DNA from: Hamiltosporidium tvaerminnensis
Taxonomy: Eukaryota > Microsporidia > Dubosqiidae
Direction of reading: 5' to 3'
Length of the DNA: 64,000 bases
Assembly (NCBI GenBank): GCA_022605425.2
Contig: CM061250.1
Coordinates: forward strand, 797,501 to 861,500
Position numbers and translations under genes: made by a program. Below are positions 9,856 to 21,731 of the stretch, in pieces. Each line of letters opens with the position of its first letter. Positions within the stretch are counted from its first letter, which is position 1. The notes under the pieces are model-generated. The model did not search any database. It saw only the letters and a list, made by a program, of their open reading frames with translations, and was not told the origin of the DNA.

Positions 9856-10808
9856 GATTGATATGAGAGTTTTAGATATTGGTGGGAGTTTATAGGAAGT
9901 TAATAAGAAAGTTTAATGAATAGATTATGAGATGGTACATGAGGTATGAGATGAGGTATGTGTTAGTTAAAAGCGTTGATTCCTTGGTTCTTCCTTTCTT
10001 TTTTTTAATTTATATCTCAGAGTTTATTATTTCTTTATTTATCTTTTATTTTTTTATGATTTTTACTTATTTTTAGAACTGTGACATGTGTTATATTGTT
10101 TTCATGACATTAGGAAATTCTATGTTTAATATAGATGATTGCTTATACGACTGTAGGGAGGATAACCACATAAAAAACTACTAACTTTTTCGTATGAAAA
10201 AAACCACTCAATTTTGCAGTTCATCTTTCCTCATACAAATTTTATGAAATGGTAAAAGATATAGCCTGTTTATCATTCGTATCAAAAATCCAAACAATAA
10301 TTTCCTTATCACCTATACATACTAGTTACCAGGCAGATACTTTTATATGCAATTGTCCCTCATATGCCTTTAAATAAATTATTTTTTTAAAAAGAACTAA
10401 AACATTGATTTCCTACAAAAAGATAAAGTGTCAATATATTAGAAATTCCAAACGAGGAACATATTTATTACGAATAGTAAATTGTTTATTTTATGAATGA
10501 GAAAAATTTGCTTTTGGTTACAGACCGTTTAATTTCCGCCCTTAAAATTTCATGAGACACACCTTAAAAAGGGTAACAAAGCTCAAATTCACATATAGAC
10601 TGTGTGTCATACATATTGAAAAGAAGTAGCTTTTAAAAATTTTTAATATATTGTATTAGAAAACTGATTATATCCATACTTCTGTTTTTTCTACAGATTA
10701 AATCTAAATATTGAATAAAAATGAAAAATACCGTAAAATTTTAATTTAAATTCTTAAAACCTATAATTTACATATAATTTTAAAAGGCACAAATTTATTT
10801 AAATATTT
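9856..10808. other. Intergenic, with scraps of a family A element
   Basis: No gene is seen. At about 10080-10115 (tgttatattgttttcatgac) there is a piece of the family A 3' end in minus orientation, and at 10157-10183 (gggaggataaccacataaaa) a piece of its 5' end in plus orientation. The rest is A+T-rich DNA. Confidence 0.5.
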
Positions 10809-13127
10809 TCAAAGCCCTAACTCCCTTATAACAATATATTTCGTTTTAAATTTCTCGCTTATATATTTAATAGTTTCTTCTGGTAGATTATCCTCTCGTG
10901 TATTATATTTCAGTTCAATGTAAAATTCATTATAAAAATACATATATATCCAATGGTAAGCCTTTCCCTGTATATCACAGCTCAACAATCTGATATCTTC
11001 AATCTTCTTTAAATTTGCAATAAATATTAAATCTTTTTCTGATATATTTATTCCAGTTAACCACATTCTTTTAATTTTATATTCTTGTTTAGCTAAAAAC
11101 AATTCTGAAAAACTAATATTTTCAAAATTAATTCTAACAATATTTAATTTTTTTAGATTCAATAAAGTACTAAATGCTTCTACATTTGAATTATCAATAG
11201 AAAAATCGAAAATACTTAGTTTCTTTGTACTGCTTATATCATAGTTTTGAAATAAAAACTTTAAAGGACTTAGAGATAATTTCAAATCTGCTTTAGCTTT
11301 ACTTGTGGCTTTAAAATCAAATTTTTTATTTTTTTCTGAAAGTTTTAAGAAATCAATCATTTTATTAATACCCCGAAGATTCAACTCTGTAATATAAAAA
11401 ATTTGATTTACAAAACGGTTTAACTTTATAGTGTTTGTTTTAAAAAAGTATATTTCTTGAAGACCTGTCATCATATCTATCAACTTTGAAAAAATCGAAT
11501 AACAATCATTTTCATTAGCCCAGAATTTAAAATATTTAATAGATTCGTTTATAAAAATTTCATTTTCAATATTTATATTTGCATAATCTATTTCTAATCT
11601 TTCTAGCCCTTTTATATTTAAAATATCTTTTAAAAAACCAGATTTTATTACTGAAGATGAAATTTTAATACACTTTATATTTTCTTCTAAAATAGTATTT
11701 TCTGTTATAATAAACTGTTTCTCATTTAAATTTTTGAAAGTAATATAAATATTATTAAAACACCCTTTATACTGATAAAAACATTTGACTTCCAAATTCT
11801 TATTCTTGCATTTAAAATATTCGATGATTTTAACTTTATCTCTAAATTTGTCTTCATTAAGTAACTTTAAATAGAAATCTTTATATTCTTTTGATATATT
11901 TTTATTTTTCATGATAGATTCTTCGATGGAATGTTTTTGGTATGCGTGCTTAAAACTTTCGATTATATTTTCCGCTATATTAAGATTCCCTTTTTTGATT
12001 TCAGGAACTGTATATCTTTCATAATAATGTTTTTCATAAAATATAAATTCCTCTATATTACTTAAATGCTCTGTAAATATGAAAATTGTATCAAATCTAG
12101 ATTCAATAAAAACTATCTTTTTTAAATTTAAATTTGCATTTAGAGAACGAATTACCTCATCATATATGTAACACTCAAAGAATACAATCTCATCAACCAT
12201 CTTTCTTAAATTTTGTAAAATAAAACAAAAACTCTTCGAATTCGCTCTTTTCAAATACTCTATATGCAAATATTTTATATCTAATGTACTTAGAAACATT
12301 AAAAATAAACATTGACTTTTATGATTCACACCCACTTTTTTGGAAAAAAATAAATCAAAATGTTTGTTAATTACTAAAGTATGTTTTTTATCTTCTGTAA
12401 ATAAATTTTTTAATTGATCAGAGATATCATATTCATGTTCTTTAGAAAAAACCAAAAAATTGGAATTCCTTTCGATAATAACTAGTTCAAAATATCCTTG
12501 TGATATTTTATTATTTAAATCATGTGAGAAATAATCTTGCTTTGAAAAATGAAACGATAAGTTTTTGATTTCGAAATTATTCATTACATTGGATTCCATT
12601 AAAGAACACCAAATATTTTTTACCGCATTCCTCAATTTATTATCACATTCAACTCTAAAATATTCTAAAAAATACAATATTGTATAAAACTTCTTAATTG
12701 TCATTTTATGTACCGGTAAATAATATGAAATTATAAACTCATAGAATATTAAAAAATCAGATTTCTTTATATGATGACAGAGATATATTTCTATATTATT
12801 GTTCCTATTGTTAAACTTTTCGAATATATCAAACTTAAGACCAATTCTCTCCATAAATTCTATATAATACTGTTCATATTGCCTATTTGAATCTCTGACA
12901 AGCATTCTTTCTAAACAATTTTTTTCGTCAGTTTCATTAGTCTCATCTCTTTTGATTTGACATAGACATTCGGGCTTGAGATTATTATTAATTGAAGCAA
13001 TGAACGACTTTTTATTTTCATTTACAACATTAAATATAATATCTCTTTCACTCGAATGATAGATAAACACAAAAATAAGTGGTTTGTATAATAACGTTAT
13101 GAGATGGAAGCACAGATTAAATTTCAT
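10809..13127 (-). CDS. Secreted leucine-rich-repeat protein, intact
   Basis: An uninterrupted 772-residue frame. Residues 1-26 are a hydrophobic segment after a Lys (signal peptide, MKFNLCFHLITLL). Residues about 100-180 (IYLCHHIKKSDFLIF, FYTILYFLEYFRVECDNKLRNAV) look like a BTB/BACK-like helical block. From about 270 on, irregular leucine-rich repeats (LKYLHIEYL, LKKIVFIESRF, LERLEIDYANI, LKKLNIVRINF) continue to the end. Large families of such secreted LRR proteins occur in several microsporidia and are suspected host-interaction factors; the role here is inference. The start is the first ATG and has no CCC motif, unlike the housekeeping genes. A decayed paralog in the opposite orientation lies at 43114-45455. 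Confidence 0.8.
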   Translation of the reverse strand: MKFNLCFHLITLLYKPLIFVFIYHSSERDIIFNVVNENKKSFIASINNNLKPECLCQIKRDETNETDEKNCLERMLVRDSNRQYEQYYIEFMERIGLKFDIFEKFNNRNNNIEIYLCHHIKKSDFLIFYEFIISYYLPVHKMTIKKFYTILYFLEYFRVECDNKLRNAVKNIWCSLMESNVMNNFEIKNLSFHFSKQDYFSHDLNNKISQGYFELVIIERNSNFLVFSKEHEYDISDQLKNLFTEDKKHTLVINKHFDLFFSKKVGVNHKSQCLFLMFLSTLDIKYLHIEYLKRANSKSFCFILQNLRKMVDEIVFFECYIYDEVIRSLNANLNLKKIVFIESRFDTIFIFTEHLSNIEEFIFYEKHYYERYTVPEIKKGNLNIAENIIESFKHAYQKHSIEESIMKNKNISKEYKDFYLKLLNEDKFRDKVKIIEYFKCKNKNLEVKCFYQYKGCFNNIYITFKNLNEKQFIITENTILEENIKCIKISSSVIKSGFLKDILNIKGLERLEIDYANINIENEIFINESIKYFKFWANENDCYSIFSKLIDMMTGLQEIYFFKTNTIKLNRFVNQIFYITELNLRGINKMIDFLKLSEKNKKFDFKATSKAKADLKLSLSPLKFLFQNYDISSTKKLSIFDFSIDNSNVEAFSTLLNLKKLNIVRINFENISFSELFLAKQEYKIKRMWLTGINISEKDLIFIANLKKIEDIRLLSCDIQGKAYHWIYMYFYNEFYIELKYNTREDNLPEETIKYISEKFKTKYIVIRELGL

Positions 13128-14559
13128 AAATTTTAGAAAAAAATACGTATTTATAGTTTTAAAATCAATTTACTATTTTAGTTCTTAGTTAAAAAAAATT
13201 TGATTTTTTTCATAAAACGTCAAAAATGATTTATCCTATCAATCTCAATTAATTAAAATTTTATAAAATGTTTTAGAAGTTTTTAAATTAAAAGGTGTAA
13301 GTATTAACAATTGTTGTATTTCTAAACGTCAAATTTTATTGAATAAAAATACTTTTTTTAGAATTCAAATGAACGAATATTTCTTTTGATGTTCGATTGT
13401 TCTTTGTAGTTTAGAAGAATAATCGACCGTTCTTTATATTTTAGTTAAGCTTTATATTACTAATTAAACAAAAATTAGATTCTTTTATTTTTTGCAGAAT
13501 TTCTCTCGTTAAAAAATACTAAATTTGATTATTTTTCGAATCAGAATGATATTTCTTAAAATGACAGTATTCTTTTGTTTTGATTTTGTATCGAATGGCA
13601 AATAATGGTATAAAAACTAAAAAAACTGTTATTGAAATGTAAGAATATACAATGTAAAGCCTAGGTGCAATAACTGAAAAGGTTTTAAATATATCGATAA
13701 AAAATTTATTTAAAATGACGTTTCAAACGACAAAATATGCCATCACAGTCAAATACTCAATTACAAATATCTTATGAAAGCATTAATATTAAATGTTACG
13801 GTCTAAAGTGCACACTCATGTCCATAATGTACCCGTTATTCCTAATACATTTATATAGATAAAAAATACCCTTTATCGAATAAAAAAAATATGTTTTTTG
13901 ATTAAATTCCCTATCCTATATTTTACCGAGTTATTTCGTATTTATCCCACCACCTATTGCTCAATGTTATTTCCTATATTTATACAGCTGGACTATATTA
14001 TTCGAATCTAAAGGATTAACATGTATTATATATACAAACAATGTTATGCAAACTTTTAGGACTTGCTATTGTTTTGAATTATAGTTTGAACAATTACTTT
14101 AAAGTGGAATAATCTTTATAAAGTAGCTATTTTATGAACAAATGATTTTATAAATAGTGATAAATGCTTAAAATAATATAACTCTATATTTCTTGTTTTT
14201 TTAATTTTTATTTTACTAATAGCAAAAAAATATTGTAGGCCAGATGACAAAGATTGTAATTTGCCAAAACAAGCAAAAAAAAGATATTCTGTTGACTTTT
14301 TTGAAGATCGGGCAGTATCCACCTAACTAAAGCAAACAAGATAAACGACTTCGGAGAAGAAAGTCAAATCAATTTATAATATTTGGAGATGATATTTGCT
14401 TCAAAGGGCACGAACGAATGCTAAGGTAGGTTTTCAATTAGAAAAGGTGATGATCAAAGGTATAATTAAACAAAACACTCGGTAGCGCATTCTGAATTAA
14501 TAAAATTAGTTTATGTGAACAAAAATATTATGAGATTCCTAAGACAAACATAAGGGAAT
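13128..14559. other. Intergenic A+T-rich DNA, nothing recognised
   Basis: Upstream region of the LRR gene, then unassigned sequence. The short minus-strand open frame at 14116-14322 has no recognisable features. The last part may be a further decayed portion of the integrase-bearing element that follows. Confidence 0.4.
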
Positions 14560-15600
14560 GTGCAATACGCCGGAGAGGTCTGTAGTATATTCAATTTATT
14601 TGAGAAAGGTCAGTTAATAGATATGATCAATATCACCAAAAATATAACTTATTTATGATTTTTCGTATAGATCATAGAAGATACGGAAATAAAAATGCTG
14701 GTATCGTTAAATTTATACCGTAATCGACATTTATACAAAGCAACTCCGGAGTTTTGGGATAATAAACAAGAACTCACGATCAGTAAGAGATGTATTAAAA
14801 TTTTCATTTATAAATTTCTGTATTTAGTAGCTATTCAATCTGATAATAGTATTTGAAAATAAAATTACTGTAAACATATTTCACTGCTCTCATAATGCTA
14901 ATAATACACAGTAGATCACGTAATACAAAAGCCTAAAGACAAGTTGAACGAAAAATCAAACAATTAAAAGGTGGTTGGTAAATAAATTATATGTTACTTG
15001 TCTAAAAAAGTGGATAGATTTTCATAATGATGGTATATAGGCTTATATTAGAAGAATATATAGTGTCACAAACAAAACACTATTTCAACTTTTTTTCGGT
15101 CAACTTGGATTTAATAATACGTTTTCTGGTAGTATAGTGACATAGGAAATAAATAATGATTAGAGTCAGTCGGAAAAATCATTTCTGGGGTATTAACATT
15201 AAATAACAATGATCAGGAATATACGCGTGAGATTTAGAGAATGTGACTGAAATATATAATATGGTAAATGCATATAGATATCTTGCTTCAACTTCAAGAA
15301 TCACCGTTTCTAACATTGATAAGAATATTGAAACTGATACAGAAGTATGTAGACATTTTGAAGAATATAAAAAAAAGAATCATAGAATGTAAAGATTCAA
15401 ATAAAATTAAAAGAAATCTTCTTACTGGTGATAAGGTTTTGATATAAAAAGATTTTGACATGAATACAAAGATTAAACCCGCTTCGTTTGATTTTCCTTA
15501 TAATGATTCTGTCTTTAGAGTAACAGAATATTTCAATTACTAATACGGTAGAATATAAAATAATAATGGTCAAATAGATCTGTTTTAAAAACGTAATAAA
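14560..15600 (+). pseudogene. Decayed rve-type integrase of an LTR-like element
   Basis: No long open frame remains, but reading across frames gives in order: IQSDNS near 14833 (second Asp region of the D,D-35-E core), RQVERKIKQLK at 14938-14970 (catalytic Glu region), KWIDFHNDGI then SVTNKTLFQLFFGQLGFNN at 15008-15115, and GDKVLI near 15430 (start of the C-terminal DNA-binding part). This succession is typical of integrases of Ty3/gypsy-like retroelements. Many stops and frame changes make it a relic. Neither LTRs nor gag or RT were recognised nearby, so the exact class is open. Confidence 0.6.
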
Positions 15601-15929
15601 GCAGATATGATTTTCATATGTTTTTTTTAAAAAGTTATATTTTCCAAATAAGAAATGCTAACATAAAAGGAAATCAGTTTATTTTTAAAATTATAACGAT
15701 AAATATTTTTGCGGGGGAAAATAAAGTTAAGATTATATACACATTTATTTCGCTTGACTCCCATTATATTTAAAAAAAAATATTCATATTTTAATCTGGG
15801 ACTTTAAAGATGAAAGAATAGTAAATAAAGGGTTTATAAATATATCGAAAATAATGAAGGGGTGTATTAAAAATGTCGGGCGTAATGGACATGGGAGAAT
15901 TATGAACTGCTACATTTTTTAATTTATAG
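15601..15929. other. Intergenic DNA, nothing recognised
   Basis: A+T-rich sequence between the integrase relic and a family A element. No convincing open frame. Confidence 0.4.
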
Positions 15930-16645
15930 GTGAAAAGAAGATAACAGCATTAAAAACTATCTACTTGCCAATGGCTATGTGAAATTGATATGAAGATAAT
16001 TGTTTGTATTTTTAATGTGAAATAAACCACACTATATTTTCGAACGTTTCATGGGTTTTCTAATAAGAGGAAGAGGTCTACAAAATAATGAAACTTCTTA
16101 TGTAAATCTATTTTCTTGTTTTTTATTAAATTGGATTGCAGACCGCAGCTGAGCTTGCCGATAATTTCCATGTAAAAGTATAGAACCTTAGCTTTGCTAA
16201 CCTTGATCAGAGTACTTAATTCCTAGGAGATGTAATCAAAACTATTTTGAGCCAGGAAAACACTTAGCATGTTATACTGTCAGTATAAGATTATGCTGTC
16301 TAGGTAAACCTCATGTAAGTCGCCGAAATATATTTTGGCGGTGAGTTTTTAGGCTCCGAATGGTTAGAGCATGTATAAATCGTACATAGTCTTTGGGGAG
16401 TCCAGGGTAGGTTTCAAACTACGATCACACACCATTCAACAGACATTAAAAAACACTAAGCAACTTCTACACCCGTTATTTGGGTTCTATACACATTTTG
16501 GACGAAAGTTTGAGGATGTATGTATCTTAGAAGGCTTCAGTCTAGTGTTGGTTAGCAGTTATTTATTTTAACCCTAGAACTGCATTAATTTCGTGAAAAT
16601 ATATAACAATTGACACTGTTTTTTAAAAGATGTGATATTTCAAAA
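15930..16645 (+). mobile_element. Family A element (about 730 bp), diverged copy
   Basis: Aligns along its whole length with the best copy at 48703-49430, for example ttgcagaccgcagctgagc, gatgtaatcaaaac, ctagaactgcattaat and tttaaaagatgtgat. It is much more diverged than the young copies and the internal 77-residue frame is lost. Confidence 0.75.
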
Positions 16646-18049
16646 TACACCTTTAAATTTATTACTTAAGACAATAAACCTATACTTCTAAAAAATCGTA
16701 GCGAGTCAGTTGCTTAAAACTTCGGTCAAAAACAGGAACAGTGGTTCAGAGACATCATATTTGAATCTTTTGAGTATATTTTTATTTATAGTTTTGTCTA
16801 TTCAAGAAATCTAGCACTTAATGATGCTCAATTCCTCGAAATTTAAAGGCTATAACAGACTTTTAAAATTTCCTTTCCGTGATTTATTTGCTCTCTCAAA
16901 TGTGTTCATGAAAGAGTTAATTAATTTATGTCAAACTGGAAATACAGATAGAAAGCCATATGACGATTCTCGTTGCCCTCATTCTCTTCTTGTCTTATTT
17001 TTTTTCATCAAAGTAACTTAAATTTTGAGATACTAGTAAGTTAAAGTTGGTACAAAACCATCCTGCAAATATCTATGAGCGTATGTCCAGCTCTTTAAGG
17101 TTTTCTTCGAAACCTTACCTTCTCAGATGAAAAACGATTAGGAGGAACCTTGTTTTCGTAATATCGCATATTATTATAATTTCTAGAACATTTGGCCGTT
17201 ATTTTTTGCGGAATAGATTTACTACAAATATTGGATATTTTTTTCGATAGTTCCCATGTAGAAAAATCTGCCGGAACAGAAAATATCATACTTATTCAGT
17301 ATAGTTTAACTCAATCAGGTTGTTGTATTTATGCTCGTTTAGTGTTAATAGTGAAATGAAGTTTTTTTGAGTTAACCAAGAAAGTTTTAATATATTGTAT
17401 AGAGTCTTTTGAAACACACCGTAGCTTAAATTCAATATTCGGTGTATTATAGTTATTATGTATGATTTGGTCTATTTTCTTTACCAAAATTTTTTTCTTT
17501 TTTCGGAATTTTTTTTTTCGATAGTTGAAGAGAGAAAAAAATTAGAATCAAAAGGAAAATACAAGTAACAAATATCAATTTGAATACATTACTATTATAA
17601 AATAAATCGTAAAATACTTCGAAAAAAAAACGAATATTTTATATTTCATCGTTAAATACATATATTGATTATAATCTTCGTTTCATTTTTCCCAATATAA
17701 AAAGCCCTGATAAATTATGAACTAATGTATAAATGAATCACGCTGTTTCAAAAAAAACTGATTTTTCAAAATTTGTAGGATTAAGTTGTATAATTTATTA
17801 GTTTAGATCTTCAGATATTTGATAAAATATTATTCTAAATATTAAAATTATAAAGTTTCTAGAATTGAATCTATCACTTATGATAGTAAATTATTTTTTT
17901 GAAACCGTTGGAATATCATATTTTAACTTAATTTAGCCTAAAAATCTTGATCTTGTTTAATCAACTTAAAGTTTGATTTTTTAAAAAATAAAATTGAACA
18001 AATCAAATTTTAGCTTAAAAACTATAAATACCCAGATGTATTCACAAAT
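16646..18049. other. Intergenic DNA, nothing recognised
   Basis: Short frames at 16821-17021 (plus) and 17095-17289 (minus) have no start motif and no recognisable domains. The rest is A+T-rich. Confidence 0.4.
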
Positions 18050-18722
18050 ATGTATTCAATTTGTATCGTACAAATCATTATACTTATAAAGTCCAAAAAT
18101 ATCTATAATCCTTATAAAAATAAAAAATACCATGATAATTATAATTTTAATATACTTTTAGAAAGTCACAGCTATATAAAACTCGAGAAACAAATATTTC
18201 ATATTTTAGAGAATTTTAAATTGTTATTTGATAAATTTAGGAAATATAATAACATTCGTGATTCTAAGTCGAATAAAAAAAGAATCTTATTCATTGAAAA
18301 AAATATAAATTCATTCTATAGAAAATCAGTAGAAATGAATAAAAAATTCGAAAAAAAATATTTTTCATTTGATCGAGACTTTAAAATCTAAAAGCACGAA
18401 AATATTATCAAAAGAAAATAATAGACTGAAATGCAAATCGTTTAATTTTTTGAATTACACCAAAAATCGATTTCTTCGAGAAATTGAGCTTAAGCACAAA
18501 TTATTTTCAAATGAAGAAATAAAAAATATAGAAATTCAAATATATCATATATATGAGTCTTACGAGAAGTTATCATTATATTTAACCAAAGGATTATCAA
18601 ACAAAAATGTTGATGGAGTATCATTTAGTTGGGCAATTTTATCTAGAATTATAAAATGTCAGGAAATAATCGAATATATTGCTATAAACGATTTACACAT
18701 ACATAAAAAAGATTTGTATTAA
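18050..18722 (+). CDS. Hypothetical helical protein, one frameshift
   Basis: Two overlapping frames, 18050-18391 (113 residues) and 18369-18722 (117 residues), appear to be halves of one gene of about 220 residues. The second continues the same Lys/Asn-rich helical composition, and the join falls at 18369-18391. The N-terminus (MYSICIVQIIILIKS) could be a weak signal peptide or membrane anchor. A CCC lies 16 bases upstream of the ATG (TACCCAG). Not recognised. The charged-helix pattern resembles the orphan at 36371-36937, but the similarity is too weak to claim homology. The frame change may be real decay or a sequencing error. Confidence 0.4.
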
Positions 18723-18902
18723 ATTTTAAAATTTCTAATTCCCTTTCAAAAATCCATTTAAGTTTATATTGGCATCATTTTTTGCTTTTACTTTATATTT
18801 TTGTTAAAAATTTCAAAAAAATACTGGAATCAAGAAACCAATTGATCATTTAATCTACCATTTTCGGTTAAACAAATAGGATACCTAATTTAGAGGTTGT
18901 AA

Positions 18903-19542
18903 TCTATATATATAAAAATGAATGTATGTGTCTGTGTTTAAAGACTGTAAATAAAAAGTTTTTTTATCTATATAAAGAGGTATTGTTTTCATCATAAAGG
19001 TAGATTAACTAAAGATTTTATTATCGGATTTGTATTAAAATGTGTTAATAAGAGTGTTTGAATTTAAATGGTGTGAATATATAAATTAGTATTTTAAATG
19101 TGTTAGTAAATCTATATTAGGCTAGCAGGTCGTTTCATAGATTGCTGTATGTTAAAGTATGTTAATAATATACGAGTATTATTAATGAGGAATTTACGGT
19201 TCCCACACATTTCAAGGGTTCAAACGTAATATCCGTTTAACAAAGTTTCTTTAAGACTTATCTTTGGAAAGACAATATAACGCAAAATGTAAACGCTGCA
19301 GTGTGTAGAATAGATTTGGTTAAAATATGCTTTTCATATGAAAAGTCTATGTACCAACTTCGTTCGTGAAAATCTCTTCTGGTTTTTTCGAAAGACAACA
19401 GAACGAAAACAAAGGATTTTAATGTTTAAAAGCCTCGAAAAATATAAAAATACCAATTAAATCAATAAACTAATGTATTTTTTCGATTATTCCGGAATCT
19501 ACTTTCTTTTATAATCGCAGCAGCGCGCGTCGGGTAAGCTAG
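18903..19542 (+). mobile_element. Non-autonomous Helitron
   Basis: The element starts with TCTATATATATAAAAATGAA at 18903 and ends with a G+C-rich stem-like stretch (gcagcgcgcgtcggg) followed by GTAAGCTAG at 19542. It is flanked by A on the left and T on the right, with no target duplication. These are the hallmarks of Helitrons: 5' TC, 3' CTAG after a short hairpin, insertion between A and T. At 640 bp with no Rep or helicase frame, it is non-autonomous. A second, partial 5' end of the same family is at 42466-42522 in the opposite orientation. Confidence 0.8.
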
Positions 19543-19782
19543 TAATCATATAAATATTTTGATATAAAACTGGTTCGATTTTTTTATTTCAAAATACCAG
19601 AACACTCATATATTATGAGATAAAATTTAAAAAAAAAGTTTAAATATAAAAACAAAATTCCCGCTATTTCCTGACAAATATCAATAACTATATCACAAAT
19701 AATAAAAAAAGATAATCATTAACTTCTTCGAATTTTATATTTTAATCAAATTTGTAATCGGCTATTTAGACCACAAAAAGCT

Positions 19783-20488
19783 TTTTTTAAAAATATCACG
19801 CTTTTGAAAACAGTAATAAGTTTTATATTTGTTTTCATGACATAAACGCAGTTCTAGGTTCAAACTAAATAACTGCTACCCAACACTCTTCGGCACCCCT
19901 GCGATACCTACTTCTCAAAGCCCTTCATCTACCAGGTATATAGAACCTAATTAATAGGTAAGTCAGTTGCCCAGAGTTCGGTAATCTACGTTACATGGAG
20001 TGAGATCGAAGCCGCCCCCAAGACTACCCAGCAATCCCCTTACTCTACATTTTCTGAACCCAATAAACTTCTAGCTAAAATATATATCAGAGACTTACAT
20101 GGATTTCATCTAGACAGGGCAATTGCATACCAACAGATATAACCAGCTACTTGGTCTCCCAGCTTCAAATGGGTTGATTTTTCATATCTCCTAGGTGCCA
20201 AGTCTTCTAACCGGAGTGAGCAAGGCTAGGTTTTCATCCTTTTACATGGCAATTACCTACATGTTCAGTTGAGATCTGCAATCTTGTAACATGAAAAACT
20301 ACAAATAAATTTGTAAAAAAAGTGTCGCCATTTCTTAGACCTTCTCATCGTCAAACAAACCCCAATAAAACAACCAAAGATTTAGTGTTGTTTTATTTTA
20401 ATGAAAAACTCAAAAAATAATTCACACACCATTTTCACAGACTCATTGCCAAGCAGAAAGTTTTTTAAGATGTTGTTCTCCCTCTCTA
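19783..20488 (-). mobile_element. Family A element, diverged nearly full copy
   Basis: Minus orientation. Left end (element 3' end) aaaaatatcacgc; right end caagcagaaag then ttctccctctct. It retains characteristic internal words such as cgcagttctaggtt, ctttctgaac-like, tgagcaaggctagg and ctacaaataaatttgt. No clear target duplication is visible at the edges. Confidence 0.8.
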
Positions 20489-21070
20489 ATTTACAATTTT
20501 AAATTTATAATTAGTTCTAAGATTTTTATTACAGAAACAAAAATATAAAAAAAATTCGATATATATCGCTCACAAGCAAATCTACTATTGTTATCGTGCA
20601 AAATACGTAACTCTGAGATGATTGGATACAATACATCAGAATATATGTACTATAAGATCATATTCTTTACTAGACATATTTATTCACAGAATAGAGATTG
20701 CACAAATATTAAACTTTTTTTTGATAGAAGACATGGTTTATTCTACAAAACAGGGAAAAGGATGTCCAAATAATGATAAATTTCTTGAAAAGTGTAGTCC
20801 AGAAAGGAAACACATATTATATTATATATACACAATATGAAGCAATAATTTTTGAGGATAAAAAACATAAAAATGATTTAATTTTCAATTTTGAACAAAA
20901 AAAGGTCAAAATATCCATAAAACATAGCTAAAGGTATAAAAAGAAATAAAATGTAAAATATTTAACGGAAATTCACTTTTATTAAAAACTATAAAAAGCC
21001 AAAATTCAAAACTTAATTTAAATTTAAAACATTATATAAAATCTTTAAAATGTTTTATTTTTCACCCTAA
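20489..21070. other. Intergenic region upstream of BDP1
   Basis: No credible gene: the overlapping short frames at 20588-20840 have no start motif or domain. The BDP1 promoter should lie in the last part, which ends in TTTTTCACCCTAA just before the ATG. Confidence 0.45.
21065..21067 (+). promoter_or_regulatory. CCC-type start motif of BDP1
   Basis: The leader reads CACCCTAAATG, with three bases between the CCC and the start codon. Confidence 0.6.
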
Positions 21071-21598
21071 ATGGATCCAAAACTTTCACATTTTTTAAAC
21101 AACCATAATTTTAAAGAAGAACGAAAAAGAAAAATTAAAAAAGAAGAAGTAAAAGTAGAAATAAAAGAAATGAGTGTTTCATTACAAAATATAGAACAAG
21201 AGCCTCCGGATATATTAACGATACGAGAAAATAAGATAGTGATAGATCATAGTGCTACATTTACGGTAAAAGAAAACACTGAAAATTTTCAAGTTACCAA
21301 TGACACAGATAAAATAATAACATCACTTACATATTCTAAACGCGTTCCTACTGGTCGTTGGCCTAAAAATGAAAGTGATATGTTTTTTGATGCTTTGAGT
21401 ATTTGTGGTACAGATTTTACTATGATTAACCGATTTTTACCATCCAAAACTCGTAAACAAATTAAAAATAAATTTTTAAATGAAGAAAAGAAAAATCCAC
21501 ATAAAATAGCTGCTGCTCTCAATAAACATTCTACTTATAATCCAAACGATTTTAAAAGACTTTCTAAATTCAATATCGAAGATAAAGAAAATTTATAA
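21071..21598 (+). CDS. BDP1: TFIIIB subunit B'' (Bdp1), SANT-domain protein
   Basis: A 175-residue protein. Residues about 94-140 form a SANT/Myb domain with the Bdp1 signature: GRWPKNESDMFFDALSICG, then FTMINRFLPSKTRKQIKNKF followed by NEEKKNP. Bdp1 joins TBP and Brf1 in TFIIIB and recruits RNA polymerase III to tRNA and 5S genes. The protein is far shorter than fungal Bdp1 (several hundred residues) and is reduced to the SANT core plus a charged N-terminal region, as expected for microsporidia. The start is fixed by the CCC motif three bases upstream. It converges with the Nse1-like gene, whose stop is 133 bp from its own; no overlap. Confidence 0.9.
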   Translation: MDPKLSHFLNNHNFKEERKRKIKKEEVKVEIKEMSVSLQNIEQEPPDILTIRENKIVIDHSATFTVKENTENFQVTNDTDKIITSLTYSKRVPTGRWPKNESDMFFDALSICGTDFTMINRFLPSKTRKQIKNKFLNEEKKNPHKIAAALNKHSTYNPNDFKRLSKFNIEDKENL

Positions 21599-21731
21599 AA
21601 ATATTTTTCTTGTATTTAAGAAAGACCACAAATTTTTAAATGTAGATTTATTGTGATTCTTTGTTAAACTATTATATTAATTAAATATAATTTCTTTATA
21701 TAGAAATATTAAATAATTGCAAAATATTTTA

